Source: Ceratopteris richardii (Eukaryota > Streptophyta > Polypodiopsida > Polypodiales > Pteridaceae). Taken from it: 64,000 nucleotides of DNA. The position numbers and the translations under genes are program-made. Shown here piece after piece: positions 9,959-22,776 of this stretch; the stretch's first letter is position 1; every line of letters begins with the position of its first letter. Under the pieces are notes generated by a model. It was given only the letters and a program-made list of their open reading frames with translations, ran no database searches and was not told where the DNA came from. Location of the stretch: assembly GCA_020310875.1 (NCBI GenBank), contig CM035420.1:185825880-185889879 (forward strand), given 5' to 3'.

Positions 9959-11485
9959 GATGGGTGGACGTGCATTCTCTAAGTGGGGAATATACTTTGT
10001 AGGTCCTATTAATCCCCCAGCTAAGGGTTCTCATGCAGAATATATCATTGTGGCCACAGATTATCTAACCAAGTGGGTGGAAGTAAAAGCTACGACAAAG
10101 AACGATGCTCAGACAACTGCTAAATTCTTGTTTGAGAATGTATTCACAAGATACGGGCTACCTATAGAGCTAGTCAGTGATAGAGGCACCCATTTCTTGA
10201 ACGAAGTTATTGAAAATCTGCTCCAAGAATTCTTGGTAGTACATAAGAAGTCTGCCCCCTACCACTCACAAGCTAATGGCCAGGCTGAGAGCACCAATAA
10301 GATCTTATGCAATGTACTGACGAAATTAGTGAACAATAAACGCTCTGATTGGGACAAACAGCTACACCATGTTGTTTGGGCATACCGAGTCGCCTACAAA
10401 ACAGTACTCCAAGCCACCCCCTTTCAGATGGTGTTCGGCCAAAATGCAGTGCTACCGTTGGACTTCTTAATACCTACATTGAAAGTAGCACAAAAGCATG
10501 ATTGGACGGGTCATGAACTCTTCGCTAGACTCTTTGACCTCGAACGATTAGGAGAAACAAGACTGAGGGCGGCTACAGGGATATATGCAGCTAAGAAGCG
10601 ACAAAAGGCATACTTTGATGCCCATGTGAAGGATAAGGGCTTGAAAGCAGGTGATCTAGTTTTAGTCTTCACATTGAAACAACACGCGAGGAAGCTAGAA
10701 AAGAGAGGCTACGGACCTATGATCATAAATAGGATCTCCACAAGTGGAGCAGTACAACTAGCCACTTTAGAGGGTGATGTTCTCCCGAGCTACATTAGCG
10801 GATGTAGAGTCAAGTTATATCAGGAACCTCTGACGGAAGATATGCTAAGTCGACTCAACATTGCTAAGAAACGCAAAGAAGAAGAAAAGCAAATTCGAGA
10901 AGAAGCTCAAGCAGAAGCTTTAGAGCGCATACGGAGAATGAAATTAAGAAGACAAGGCAGAGAGCAACCTAGGCTAGGTGCATATGCAGACCAAGGATAT
11001 CACGTGGCTATGTGTGAAGTTTCAGGTATCAGCTCTCATAGGATAATTGATCGACGTCCTTTTATAACCTTAGATATAGGACAAGGAAAGGGTGCAAGGA
11101 CTGTAAGAGCCTTGATTGACTCAGGTGCATCCACTAGTGCTGTAAAATTGTCTTACTGTCAAGAGTTGAAATTAACGGTCAATCCTATAGAAGCATATCT
11201 CATAGGATTGGGAGGTGTGGAAACCCCTTGCATGGGCGAGGTGGAACTTCCCATCTACATTCAAGACGAAGTAACGACAGTCAAAGTACTAGTGTGTCAA
11301 AATGAGGACCTCACTGAGCCTCTTGTCTTGGGTCAGGACTGGATCTATGATCATGCAGTCAACCTAAACCTAAGAAGTGGACTTCTTCAGGTATGGGTAA
11401 ATCATAGTCGAATTACAGTTGAATTGGAAAATGAGGCACTCAAGGAACTAGGTAAGGCACGAACTCCTGGTCCTTCCAGGGGTGC
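9954..11485 (+). CDS. Element B integrase core fused to a retropepsin-like domain (partial)
   Basis: One uninterrupted frame carries the integrase core (FVGPINPP; VSDRGTHFLNE; QANGQAESTNK), the GPMIINRIS C-terminal segment, the basic EEEKQIREEAQAEALERIRRMK helix, then directly a retropepsin-like domain with ALIDSGASTSAV (about 11110-11146) and LVLGQDWIYDHAV (about 11321-11360). Here the two domains are visibly one polyprotein, so the integrase-then-protease order is not an artefact of rearrangement in this copy. The start of the integrase lies on the far side of element A, and the end is cut by a copia-type LTR. It is a fossil fragment, not a host gene. Confidence 0.85.
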
Positions 11486-11982
11486 TGTTGTATATTATTG
11501 AACAAGGCATTGTTAAAATGTTAAATTATTAATATATTAATATGTTTTTGATGTTTTTGATATAGCAGCTGAAGGTTCGTGAGGAGCGTGCAAGGCGTGA
11601 AAGGGCGGACATCAATAATCCGAATAATTATTATTTATTTTGTAAATAAACCTGCGTAGAAGGTTCTATTGTTAGAAAAGTAAAGGTTAGAATAATGGTC
11701 GTTGTAGACCGCAGTTTCTGTTATTAAAAGCAATGGCTTTCTGTAAAAGTTACCAACTTTTAGTTTCACGCCTGCTTTTCGAAGCCGCCCTCATGTAACC
11801 ACTATTTTCGACGTAATCAAAAGTCCTATAAATACATGCACTCTGTGGACTATCGAAACAGAGTGCATGGGGGGAGATTGCACCCAATCTTGCGTTCAAT
11901 CTTGTCTCTTGTTGCCTCTATTTTTTGTGTGTTTTTCTGCGTCCGTAATCTCTGTATGCGCATGAGCAAGATCCTGACAACA
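11486..11982 (+). repeat. Ty1/copia-type LTR inside element B
   Basis: It begins TGTTGTATATTATTG and ends CTGACAACA, one base before a tRNA-iMet primer site. It contains a TATA box (CCTATAAATACATG, about 11828). It interrupts the gypsy sequence after the retropepsin-like domain. I do not see a matching second LTR in the window. Confidence 0.75.
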
Positions 11983-11983
11983 G

Positions 11984-11995
11984 TGGTATCAGAGC
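11984..11995 (+). other. tRNA-iMet primer-binding site
   Basis: TGGTATCAGAGC is the standard initiator-methionine tRNA primer site of plant copia elements, one base after the LTR. Confidence 0.85.
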
Positions 11996-12212
11996 TCTGC
12001 ACGCATCAATACAGAGGGTTCTGTTCTCTGTTCGCGATTTTGAATTCCATCTCCATCTCCATCTCCATCTCCATCTCCATCTCCATCTCCATCTCCGTCT
12101 TCGGTTTCGGTTTCGGTTTCGGTTTCGGTTTCTGTTTCTGTTTCTGATCCAGAACCAGAACCTACGTTTTCACCTACGTTTTCACCTACGTCTTCTCCTG
12201 GGACACAGTGTC
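11996..12212 (+). repeat. Short leader with CCATCT and CGGTTT hexamer arrays
   Basis: After the primer site come about eight CCATCT units (about 12048-12096), then about seven CGGTTT/CTGTTT units, then CCTACGTTTTCA repeats. There is no coding signal. Sequence matching the gypsy family resumes near 12213. Confidence 0.65.
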
Positions 12213-13020
12213 ATTTTTTGTGTCCATTGCAATGATAACATTTATTCATATATTCTCACAGAACCGGTTGCGAATTTTTCAACATGGCTGAGGCGGCAGG
12301 AACTAGCTCTCAAACAGAAACGAGCCAGCAAGTGGTGGACTTAGACAGTTTACCCGTGTTGCTTGAGACAAATGAAAGACCAGAAGAATTGCAGGCCATC
12401 AAAATCATACCTATAGCGGACCCTCCCAGTGGCCATACCATGCCCATAGGAAAAGCTTCCCACTGGTTTAGTGAAGTGGCAGGACCCTTGAGAGAGGGAA
12501 CGTACCTATGGGAATCAGAGTTGGACTTCAATGGGAAGCAAGGTAAATACCATTTCTTTACAAGAGAATTTGAGAAGTTACAAAATGCAGAAGGTCTACG
12601 TTCGATTTGGGAGAAGGCAGGATTGGATGCATATTTCAGTGCACGGCTCCCAAAGACTGATTTCATGCGATGCTACTATCTCATCAACACCTTGACTCCA
12701 AACAAGAACCCAAAATGTGCAAGCTCATTTGTGATTCCATCTCTGACAAAGGGGAATGAGCTCAAGAGGTTCAGGCTATCAAACAACTTGGTGAGGGAGG
12801 CTCTAGATATGCGCGGAATGCATATTCCTACAGAGAAGGAAACCCTAGTACCGGATTACATGAAGAATCGAAGTCTCACCAAACTCAAGGACATGGTGTC
12901 CATGACGCCTAATATTGCAATACACCTTCGAATGTGCATGCAACACTTTGCTTTTCCTGCCCAAGATAGATTCACCATGCTGCCCAAAAATATTTGGTTT
13001 AGTTTGTACCTGGCAGAGAC
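12213..13020 (+). pseudogene. Element B start of the large 3' reading frame
   Basis: The ATG at 12284 lies 22 bases after TATATTCTCACAG (ending 12261), the same acceptor-like sequence as in A. The open frame is homologous to the N-terminal third of the A and D 3' frames (SHWFSEVAG; RCYYLINTL; LRMCMQHFAFPAQDRF). It ends where a minus-strand gag remnant begins. It is broken. Confidence 0.75.
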
Positions 13021-14300
13021 ACAGAGAGTATTATACATCAAGTTGGCGTATTCAGGTCCATAAGTGTTTCCATAACTATCATGCTCATAGTACCACTATA
13101 CATAAGAAGATTCATATTCTATGAGATTTTGTTCATAGGAATAGTAATCTCCATAACCATGTTCATATCTTTGACTTAAATATTTACACTTGTCAATGGT
13201 GGCACTGGCACTATAGCTCTCTCTAGGTTTTCTTCAGGTTGTGCGTATTTGACAAGTATGACATTTTGTGGATGTGGGGGTTGTTGTCCTAGCACAGGTT
13301 GAGGTTGGTTATAGGCTTGATACTCATATGGTCTTGGAATAATAGGTGGTCCTTGATGTGGAGTATATCTAGGAGCCTCCATACCTTACTCTCTCATTGG
13401 GTATCCATATGGACTACAATGTGGTTGTGGCATTGGCCTAGATTTCCTATTATGTGGGCAATTTTCAATGGCATGATTAGTTTATCTTTGTTCAATATGA
13501 CAGTATAGACTAAGTCCTTATGCTTGTTGCCTATTAGATTGATATGGATATGGGGGAACAGGTCGTCCTCTTGCACAAGCATGAGATGGATGGTCACCTC
13601 CATATTGTAGAAACCTCCTTAATAAGGGCATCCTCATGGGTGGGTTTTGATATTTCTTTTTTCCTTGGCCAAACCTGGCTTCTTCAACACTAAGTCTGCC
13701 AGTTCTTCAAACTCGTTGGTTTGGATAGTTGCATTACTAGATGCATCCTCAAATTTGGCAGGGATTTATGACATCATTAAATCATCGACAAGATTATCCT
13801 CCAAATCTATGCATTCCATCAGACATGCACTTAAGTTCTACAATCATTTCACATACACAAGGGTTCTCGAATTCCCATTGACTAGGCCATCCAGAAACAA
13901 AGGTATCATTTTTTGTTGGGTGGGTCTCTCTTCCATAGGGCATCAGTCAACATATTGATTGAACCTTCTAGCTGCTAATCTCATAGACTCGTTGGGATCA
14001 TGTTTGAAACTATGAATCAAGGAAGACAAGTTATGTTTAATACCCCTCTTGGTGAATTCACTGATGAGTTCATCAATGAATTGTTCTATATTGATGAAAT
14101 GTTTGGGATCCAAGGGTTGAAACCAAGTCAAAGCAATACAAGTAAGAGTGAGACCAAAATATTCATAAAGGACAAAGAAGTCTTCAACCTACTCAGCATG
14201 CAACACTTGCTTAAATTTAGCCATGTGGTCATATGGGTCTCTAGAACCATCATAGTGATTCCTTATGCACTTGGCTACTTGAATAGGTCTTAGCCTTCTG
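13021..14300 (-). pseudogene. Gypsy gag remnant (minus strand)
   Basis: Minus-strand pieces read like a plant Ty3/gypsy gag: MTWFQPLDPKHFINIEQF, SMRLAARRFNQYVD, then further down PRYTPHQGPPIIPRPYEYQ and ILVKYAQPEENLERA. The last part is tyrosine-rich (YGDYYSYEQ). The same arrangement occurs on the plus strand at 49260-50677 and on the minus strand near 52.3-53.0 kb, so this is probably the gag of the dominant gypsy family. It is heavily decayed, with many breaks. Confidence 0.6.
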
Positions 14301-15700
14301 CTTATCTCAGGACGTCAAGGGATCACTGGAAGCATAGGATGCATACCTCGTACTCTACCTTGTGGGGTTCTTAGAGGAAAGGGTGTTCGGTTCATTGTCT
14401 CACTTCTCAGATGAGTGGGAGGCATGGTGCTAGTATCTTGGATAGTAAATTAAACATGTGGTCAGATTGGTACACTTTGCTGGCTCGATTGACCTATAAA
14501 AGGTTTCTCTTGACTGTGTTTCTATCTGTGAGGGTTTTGAGAAGTGGTTGCCTAATCATTGGGTGGGAATATTGGCAAGCCCAAGTATTGTAATCCAGAC
14601 CTCTCAAGATCACTGACTTCCCAATACCTTCTCCCCTTTTGATCCAGATAGGTGACTCTGGAAGAGTCTTCAAGATGATGCAATTCAAAAATAGTGGTAG
14701 GATTGATGCCTTCTCCTCTTGAGGGTAGTGGTCACTTGAGGGTGGAGTATTAAGTATATCTAACATGCCCCTCAGCATGATGACTTCAATGTATATATAC
14801 GTGGTCATGATGGATTACTGCATATGGATAGGGTTTGCACTACTATGTGCTAATGCATATGATCACTCATAGATGTGCAATACAATAATTGCTTACTCAT
14901 TCCTTGAAAGGAGAAAGATAAAGATAAAATGAACTATATTATGGGGTGCACCTATAGAGAGTATCATCCAACACTAGGATCAATCACAATCTCTCTTAAA
15001 TGGATCAAAGAGATTTTAGTTGATACTCTCAAACATCAATGTAATTTGGTTAGACAAGTTACTCAAGAAAGGTTTCAGAAGCCCTCACATATTAATGAGG
15101 AGTGGGAGAAGCTATAACACAAGAAAACAGATCTCGAATGATGGAATGGACACCATGAGTTTTTTAGTATAACTTTTACATTTTAATTAAATATATAAGC
15201 ATGCTATTTTTCTTATTTATTTTAGTTATTGAATGTAGACTCTAATTGTATGATGTAGGCCCAACATGTACAGAGAAGCAAGACAGATACGCATGGGATC
15301 TTTATGTAGTGCTATTTGATTTAGAGCATGTAGGAGACAAGAACCAAGTGGATATGTTAAATCCCATTTATCATCAAAGTCGATGAGAGCACGTGATTGG
15401 TATATATATTTTGATTTTGTATATGACTTTTTACACACATTCAATTCACACAAAAAGTTTATTTCCTATTGTAAGATATACTCTCGTGTCTATCATTATC
15501 AGCCTGGTCTTTTATTTGATATATTATGTATACTTCATAGAGGACGTATAGTATTTTAACTACCATATGTATCATTTTATACATGAGATGTTACACCGAT
15601 GGACGTACCTTTTTTTTGACATCTTTAGATGCAATATACCATATATTCCAAGTTTTTTTCATGCATTTATGTTAATTTTTGCCACGTTCATGCTTCAATT
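14301..15700. other. Unassigned DNA
   Basis: This is AT-rich and shows no reading frame I can recognise on either strand. Short open pieces (for example 14929-15117 plus, 15226-15453 minus) have no family signature. It may be decayed transposon sequence belonging to the CACTA-type end at 16814. Confidence 0.4.
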
Positions 15701-16020
15701 TAAGTAGGTTCATGATTATGGTTATGTTTATGGCTATTTTCATGGTTATGGTTATGGTTATGAATATGGTTTTTTTCAATTTATGATAATGTACGGCAAT
15801 GAATATGACGTTCAGTCTATGCTTATGGTTACGTTTATGAAAATTATGGTTATGCTTGTGAATATGATGTTTAACTTTTATGTTTATGGTCATGTTGATG
15901 CAAGTTATGTTTATGTTATAGATATGATATTAAGTTTACTTTATGCACTTTATGATTATGCTTATAAATATAATGTTCGGTTTATGTTTATGATTACATT
16001 TATGTAGTTTGTGATTATGA
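15701..16020. repeat. Degenerate TTATGG/TTATGA-rich array
   Basis: Plus-strand DNA is dominated by variants of GGTTAT and ATTATG (for example GGTTATGGTTATGGTTATG). One frame would read as Tyr-Gly repeats, but I treat it as a degenerate minisatellite. Confidence 0.6.
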
Positions 16021-16376
16021 TATTATTATAGAGTGTGATTATGCAAGTCCATGTTGTACATTGTGCATTGTGCAGGCATGCACATGCCTAAATAGGTTTG
16101 CCTAAGCCCAGGAGCATCTTTTTTTTTTTCCTATTACAAGGCCTACATAGGTTTGCCTAGAGGTGAGTTCTAACAGGGTGGTACATTTATGCTGACTCAC
16201 CCTCAGTCACAAGTTTTTCAGTTCACACAAAGCGACTACTCTATCAAAAAGTAAATTCAACTTGTATGTTCATTGGTTGAACAAATCGAATGACCAATCA
16301 AAGCAGATTATTAACCCGGCACACTTTTGTTCTGAGGGGTGTAAGCCATCTCAAAAAGTGGTGGACCCGGAACATT

Positions 16377-16535
16377 CAAGCTTTTCCAACATCGAATGAT
16401 TTTTTTTTCCACGTGGCAACACAGAGTGAGCCACTACTCTGTGTGAACCCACTATAAAGCTTTTCCAACATCGAATGATTTTTTTTTTCCACGTGGCAAC
16501 ACAGAGTGAGCCACCACTCTGTGTGAACCGACTGT
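16377..16535. repeat. 79-bp tandem duplication with an internal inverted repeat
   Basis: Two adjacent copies begin near AGCTTTTCCAACATCGAATG. Each contains CACAGAGTGAGCCAC followed by ACTCTGTGTG, so CACAGAGT and ACTCTGTG can pair as a hairpin. The copies differ at only a few bases. Confidence 0.8.
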
Positions 16536-16559
16536 AAACCTAGGAGCTTCTTTACTTTC

Positions 16560-16814
16560 ATTTTTTTATATTGCCGATGCATATACTGATGCTTTTATTT
16601 CTACCTCGTTTGTACTCGGGCATGTATATGGACAAGAACATTGATGCGTGTATTGATGCCCATACCGACATGTCTACTGATGAAATTGATAATTACTGAC
16701 GCTCTTTTAGACGCTTATTCCAACACCCGTGTAAGTTTCCAATGCTTTTTTCAACGTGTAGATTGACACTAGCCATCGAGATATAAATAAAAAAATACTA
16801 ATTTTGTTGTAGTG
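16560..16814 (-). mobile_element. Probable CACTA (En/Spm) transposon end
   Basis: On the minus strand the sequence starts CACTACAACAAAAT at 16814, closely matching plant CACTA termini. Inside it, the preceding 250 bases hold repeated TGATGC, GACGC and TGATGCCC motifs like CACTA subterminal repeats. I found no matching opposite end and no transposase, so it is a fragment or a long element I cannot delimit. Confidence 0.45.
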
Positions 16815-16879
16815 CAAACATCATGAACTCATCATCTCATACAATAGGACGTGTGCTAATTTGATAGGATGAAATGTGT

Positions 16880-16883
16880 GTGC

Positions 16884-16917
<34 letters not shown>

Positions 16918-16918
16918 T
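16880..16918. repeat. (TG)n(GA)n microsatellite
   Basis: A run of TG/CG dinucleotides is followed by GA dinucleotides. The duplicated ACATATTAAGAGGCACATAC just after it is a second short local repeat. Confidence 0.9.
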
Positions 16919-17641
16919 TTACATCAGAGATCCCTTTTGGGCACATACACATATTAAGAGGCACATACACATATTAAGAGGCAATCCACCTTTGCATGAA
17001 CAGGAATATAGTTGAAAAAGGTTTCAAACTCATGCAAACTCTAGAATTTGGGAAACAACATCTCTTACCACTTCAAGTTTAATAGAACGTGAAAATATGT
17101 AGCAAGATGGCAGCTATAATTCTGAGTTCCATTGTATCATCTAACCAAGTGCATAAAATGCACGCTAAATGGCAGATCATTCATCAAGGTATCTAGATCA
17201 ATGCAAGAACTGAGAAGTCGAGCATTTTGAATCCAGTGTGCTCAACAAACAAGCAGAGATCGGAAGAAATGAAAAAACAGTTTTGTTCTTGCCCCAATGG
17301 TACTCCTGATACAAATCTCATGGCAGCATGAACTTGCAAGGACAGGCTGCTGGCTGGTTTGCCATACTTAAGAATGCCAATAAAGAGGCAGCGCTCTCAA
17401 GGATATGACTTCAAAGGAATGTGGTGTTTGGAAGCAATCATCAAACCCTTGTATACGCAGTCTTCCTAACATGTTTGCTACTGATGGAAGAGAGAAAAGA
17501 TCAAGATAACTCAGGAACCTACAAAGGAGAGTCAAGCAAAAGAAGAAAAAGATGTGGTAAGACATGAATCGATTAAGGGGTCTTAGGGTAATTTAGGGAT
17601 AGTCTTGGACTTTGGATAGAACCTAACTTGAAGATGAATTG

Positions 17642-17702
<61 letters not shown>

Positions 17703-18313
17703 TGCAATCACTTTGTGTGCATGCACATGCACACACTGCTTCATGTCTCAAGGAGCAAGTGAGCTTTGATGGGGATGGAAGCAACATGATAGCACTAGAA
17801 GTTTAGTATCTATTCAATCTTAAAGCTTTTTCTTACAATAGGTGTATGTACAATACGCAAAATACATGAATAAGAGTCAAAAACTAATTAACGTGCATAC
17901 CCTCCACAGCAGATGGCTAGTTGAAGACTGGAGTCTGTCTTTAAGATGAAATGACAATAATGGCGTTTATTCATCTGGGTACCATAGAAAGGAGAATCTA
18001 ATCTTTTTCTCAACCTTGGGTAACATTGAGAGCAGTTGTTACCATACTAAGGGTCTGGCTCATTGCTTTTGCATCAACATCATATCATCAGATGTGGAGA
18101 GATACTTTTAAGTAATGAGCTGCAGTGTTCAAAGCAATCTTTATCATGAATGAAAACAAGAGAATGGACCTGATGACAAGAAAAACAAAGTGGACTCTAG
18201 ACGAGAAGCCAATCAAACTCACATCACACTCTAATGTACATATGGTTTACATTCATTATGACCACTCGAATGTAGAAGTACTTCAATTAAAGATGTACAC
18301 GTTGCCTTCGGAC
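16919..18313. other. Unassigned DNA with a (TG)n microsatellite
   Basis: No coding region is recognised. A (TG)n run of about 48 bases ending in CG/CATG occupies about 17644-17704. This is the distal downstream flank of the WRKY gene and might include untranslated exons of it, but nothing shows that. Confidence 0.5.
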
Positions 18314-18664
18314 AAAAAATCTGGATTCATAGTACCCATGGGACCCCCCTTATCCCACAAGAACAGGGGCAGACAAGGTGGACGGCCCGAAGGCCCATAC
18401 ATCGATGTGGACGGCCCGAAGGCCCAACTGATTAACGCCCGAAGGCCGGATTCCACGCCCGAAGGCCGGATTCCACGCCCGAAGGCGGATTACACTGTCC
18501 CGCAGCGCAGGGGGGTTGAACCCTCGCCCCCGCCTCAAGAGGCGAGGGACCCAACCAATCGACCTGGCATCTTGGGACTATGCCCTTCATTGTACAGTTG
18601 TTCTCTTTCAAAATTAAAGTCAGGGGGAATAGGCCTCGGCCGAACCTCCATTTTAATAAATAAA

Positions 18665-18705
<41 letters not shown>

Positions 18706-18709
18706 TTCA
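18314..18709 (+). mobile_element. Poly(A)-tailed retroposon (SINE or 5'-truncated LINE) with 16-bp target duplication
   Basis: AAAAAATCTGGATTCA at 18314-18329 is repeated at 18694-18709, immediately after a poly(A) run (about 18672-18699). The roughly 365-bp insert is GC-rich, unlike its surroundings, and contains repeated GGACGGCCCGAAGGCCCA and ACGCCCGAAGGCCGGATTCC units. It also has a self-complementary CCTCGCCCCCGCC / GAGGCGAGGG segment and a GGGGTTGAACCC box. Poly(A), the long duplication and the T-rich target strand fit LINE-machinery insertion. No protein-coding frame is recognised. Confidence 0.8.
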
Positions 18710-19033
18710 AAGAATACTAACGATTTTCGTACGAGGAGCTCACCAGCACTTCAAAACATATCAGTGATACATACCGTCAGAACCAACGAGTTTTAAGCAA
18801 TCATGTCAAACACTCGGGAGAGCTTGTCTCTCTAGGTAAAAGGATTAAGCTGATCTGACTCCCAACTCAAAGGATGGGGAAACCATAAAGAGATTATGAC
18901 CTTCTCTGGAAGATTTGATTCTTGTATCATAATCTTTCAATATGATTTGAAGTTTGTTGGGAGAGCAGGGTAAAAGCAGCTCATGCGCCTCTAAATAAGG
19001 GTCATGGATCTGCGTAAAAGTTAGTTAACACCA

Positions 19034-19105
<72 letters not shown>

Positions 19106-19106
19106 C

Positions 19107-19163
<57 letters not shown>

Positions 19164-20458
19164 CATTATCCAGCTTTAAGATACAGCAACCCAGTACCTT
19201 CTTTACAGGTACATTAACTGTCTAGATATTTTATCATTTTTAAATGTTTGCCACTGGGTGAATCCTTCGTGGCTAGTGGAAATACCTACATTCCTAACCG
19301 AATACTATAACGTTGGAGCATATATTCACTATCAGATGTCGAAAGAAATAGGACACGGACATCTCCCATCCAAATAGATTTAGTCCATAACAGGCATAGG
19401 TCTAGGACACCAGCATCTATAGCAGTCAAAGTCTCACTGCTAATCCCATGGATATAAGTGGGCATTTCACTATGGTTGAGGCTGTTAAATTTCAGGAAGC
19501 CCCCAAGTTCCTGAAAGCCAGTGTATAGAATGTATGAGCATTCCCACTTCGTCAACAAAACGAGCATGAAGGTGGTGACTGGTGATTGAATTCCGAATGA
19601 ACTCCCTCCGTGCCAGCATATCTTTGCAGACTACATAATATAACATGATAATAAATAAAAAGGACGAGCTTACATGCTCAGTCCCATTTTGAACTTTTGA
19701 GCACATCTAGCTTCGGATTTGAAGACAGTTGGGAGTTTTCTTGCTACTGAGTTTGCAGAACATAAAACAACTGATATATGCTGGAGTATCATGTTAATAC
19801 AACAGGTTTTACTCAGGTTATTGAGGCGCTTCCAGATTTAGAGGCTATACTTGAGCCCACCCGATAACTTTGTACATCTAGATGGAGAAAAACTTGCCAT
19901 TTCTTTCAGATCTATCTTGATTGTATGAACAGAGCTCGGTAACCAGTCAAATCAACCCAGTATAACAGACGTATGGAGCATAAATGTTCTACTACAATTT
20001 GTGTAAACCATTCTATTAGTGAAGATAGATATGGTACAACGTTCCAGGTTCAACATTGCTACATGGGCATACAAGCAGATAGAATGCGAACTTACTTTGA
20101 ACAACCCAGCAAATCTTGAGACAGAAAAGGATGCAAAGACAATTGCTTTTGTCGTGAACAAACAAGCATTATCTTGATCTTCAGAAGTTCACAATTTGTG
20201 ATCTTATTATAGAACAGAGTGACGAGTTCCACTGGCATGTGCAAAATACAAATTCCTGTGTGCTGAGGTAACCAAACCAAAAATCCCCAGGTTAACACAA
20301 TACTTTTGCAAATTCACAGATTATACTTCTGCATAACCTTCATTTGGAGTAGAGAAAGCGACATGGATCTAGGGCTGTTGTAGTTACGCAAAGTATGTGA
20401 TGACATTTGCACTTGCTCCTTATATCATTGCAAATTTCTGCGTCATATGCTATCATAA
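18710..20458. other. Downstream flank of the WRKY gene, with a long composite microsatellite
   Basis: No gene is recognised. A CT run, then GT, then GA run occupies about 19039-19163. The rest may include the 3' untranslated region of the minus-strand WRKY gene, but I see no clear end signal. Confidence 0.5.

Positions 20459-22776
<2,318 letters not shown>

Larger units (their letters stand above)
1..13020 (+). mobile_element. Element B: Ty3/gypsy retrotransposon, interrupted and broken
   Basis: A plus-strand Ty3/gypsy element whose 5' part lies left of the window. It shows, in order, the end of RNase H, two zinc-binding modules and the start of integrase (1-883), the rest of integrase and a retropepsin-like domain (9954-11485), and the start of the large 3' reading frame (about 12213-13020). 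Element A is inserted in its integrase region and a copia-type LTR segment follows the protease region. It has no visible LTR of its own here and stops where a minus-strand gag remnant begins. It must be older than A, which is nested in it. Confidence 0.85.

Noticed and set aside
11836-12147. Open frame with Ser-Ile and Gly-Phe repeats
   Set aside because: It spans the copia LTR end, the primer site and two hexamer arrays, so it is not a gene.
17368-17565. Minus-strand open frame downstream of the WRKY gene as a separate small protein
   Set aside because: There is no homology signal, and it begins in a low-complexity stretch. It might at most be untranslated exon sequence.
18125-18667. 180-codon plus-strand open frame
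   Set aside because: It runs from flanking DNA across the target duplication into the retroposon. No protein family is seen.
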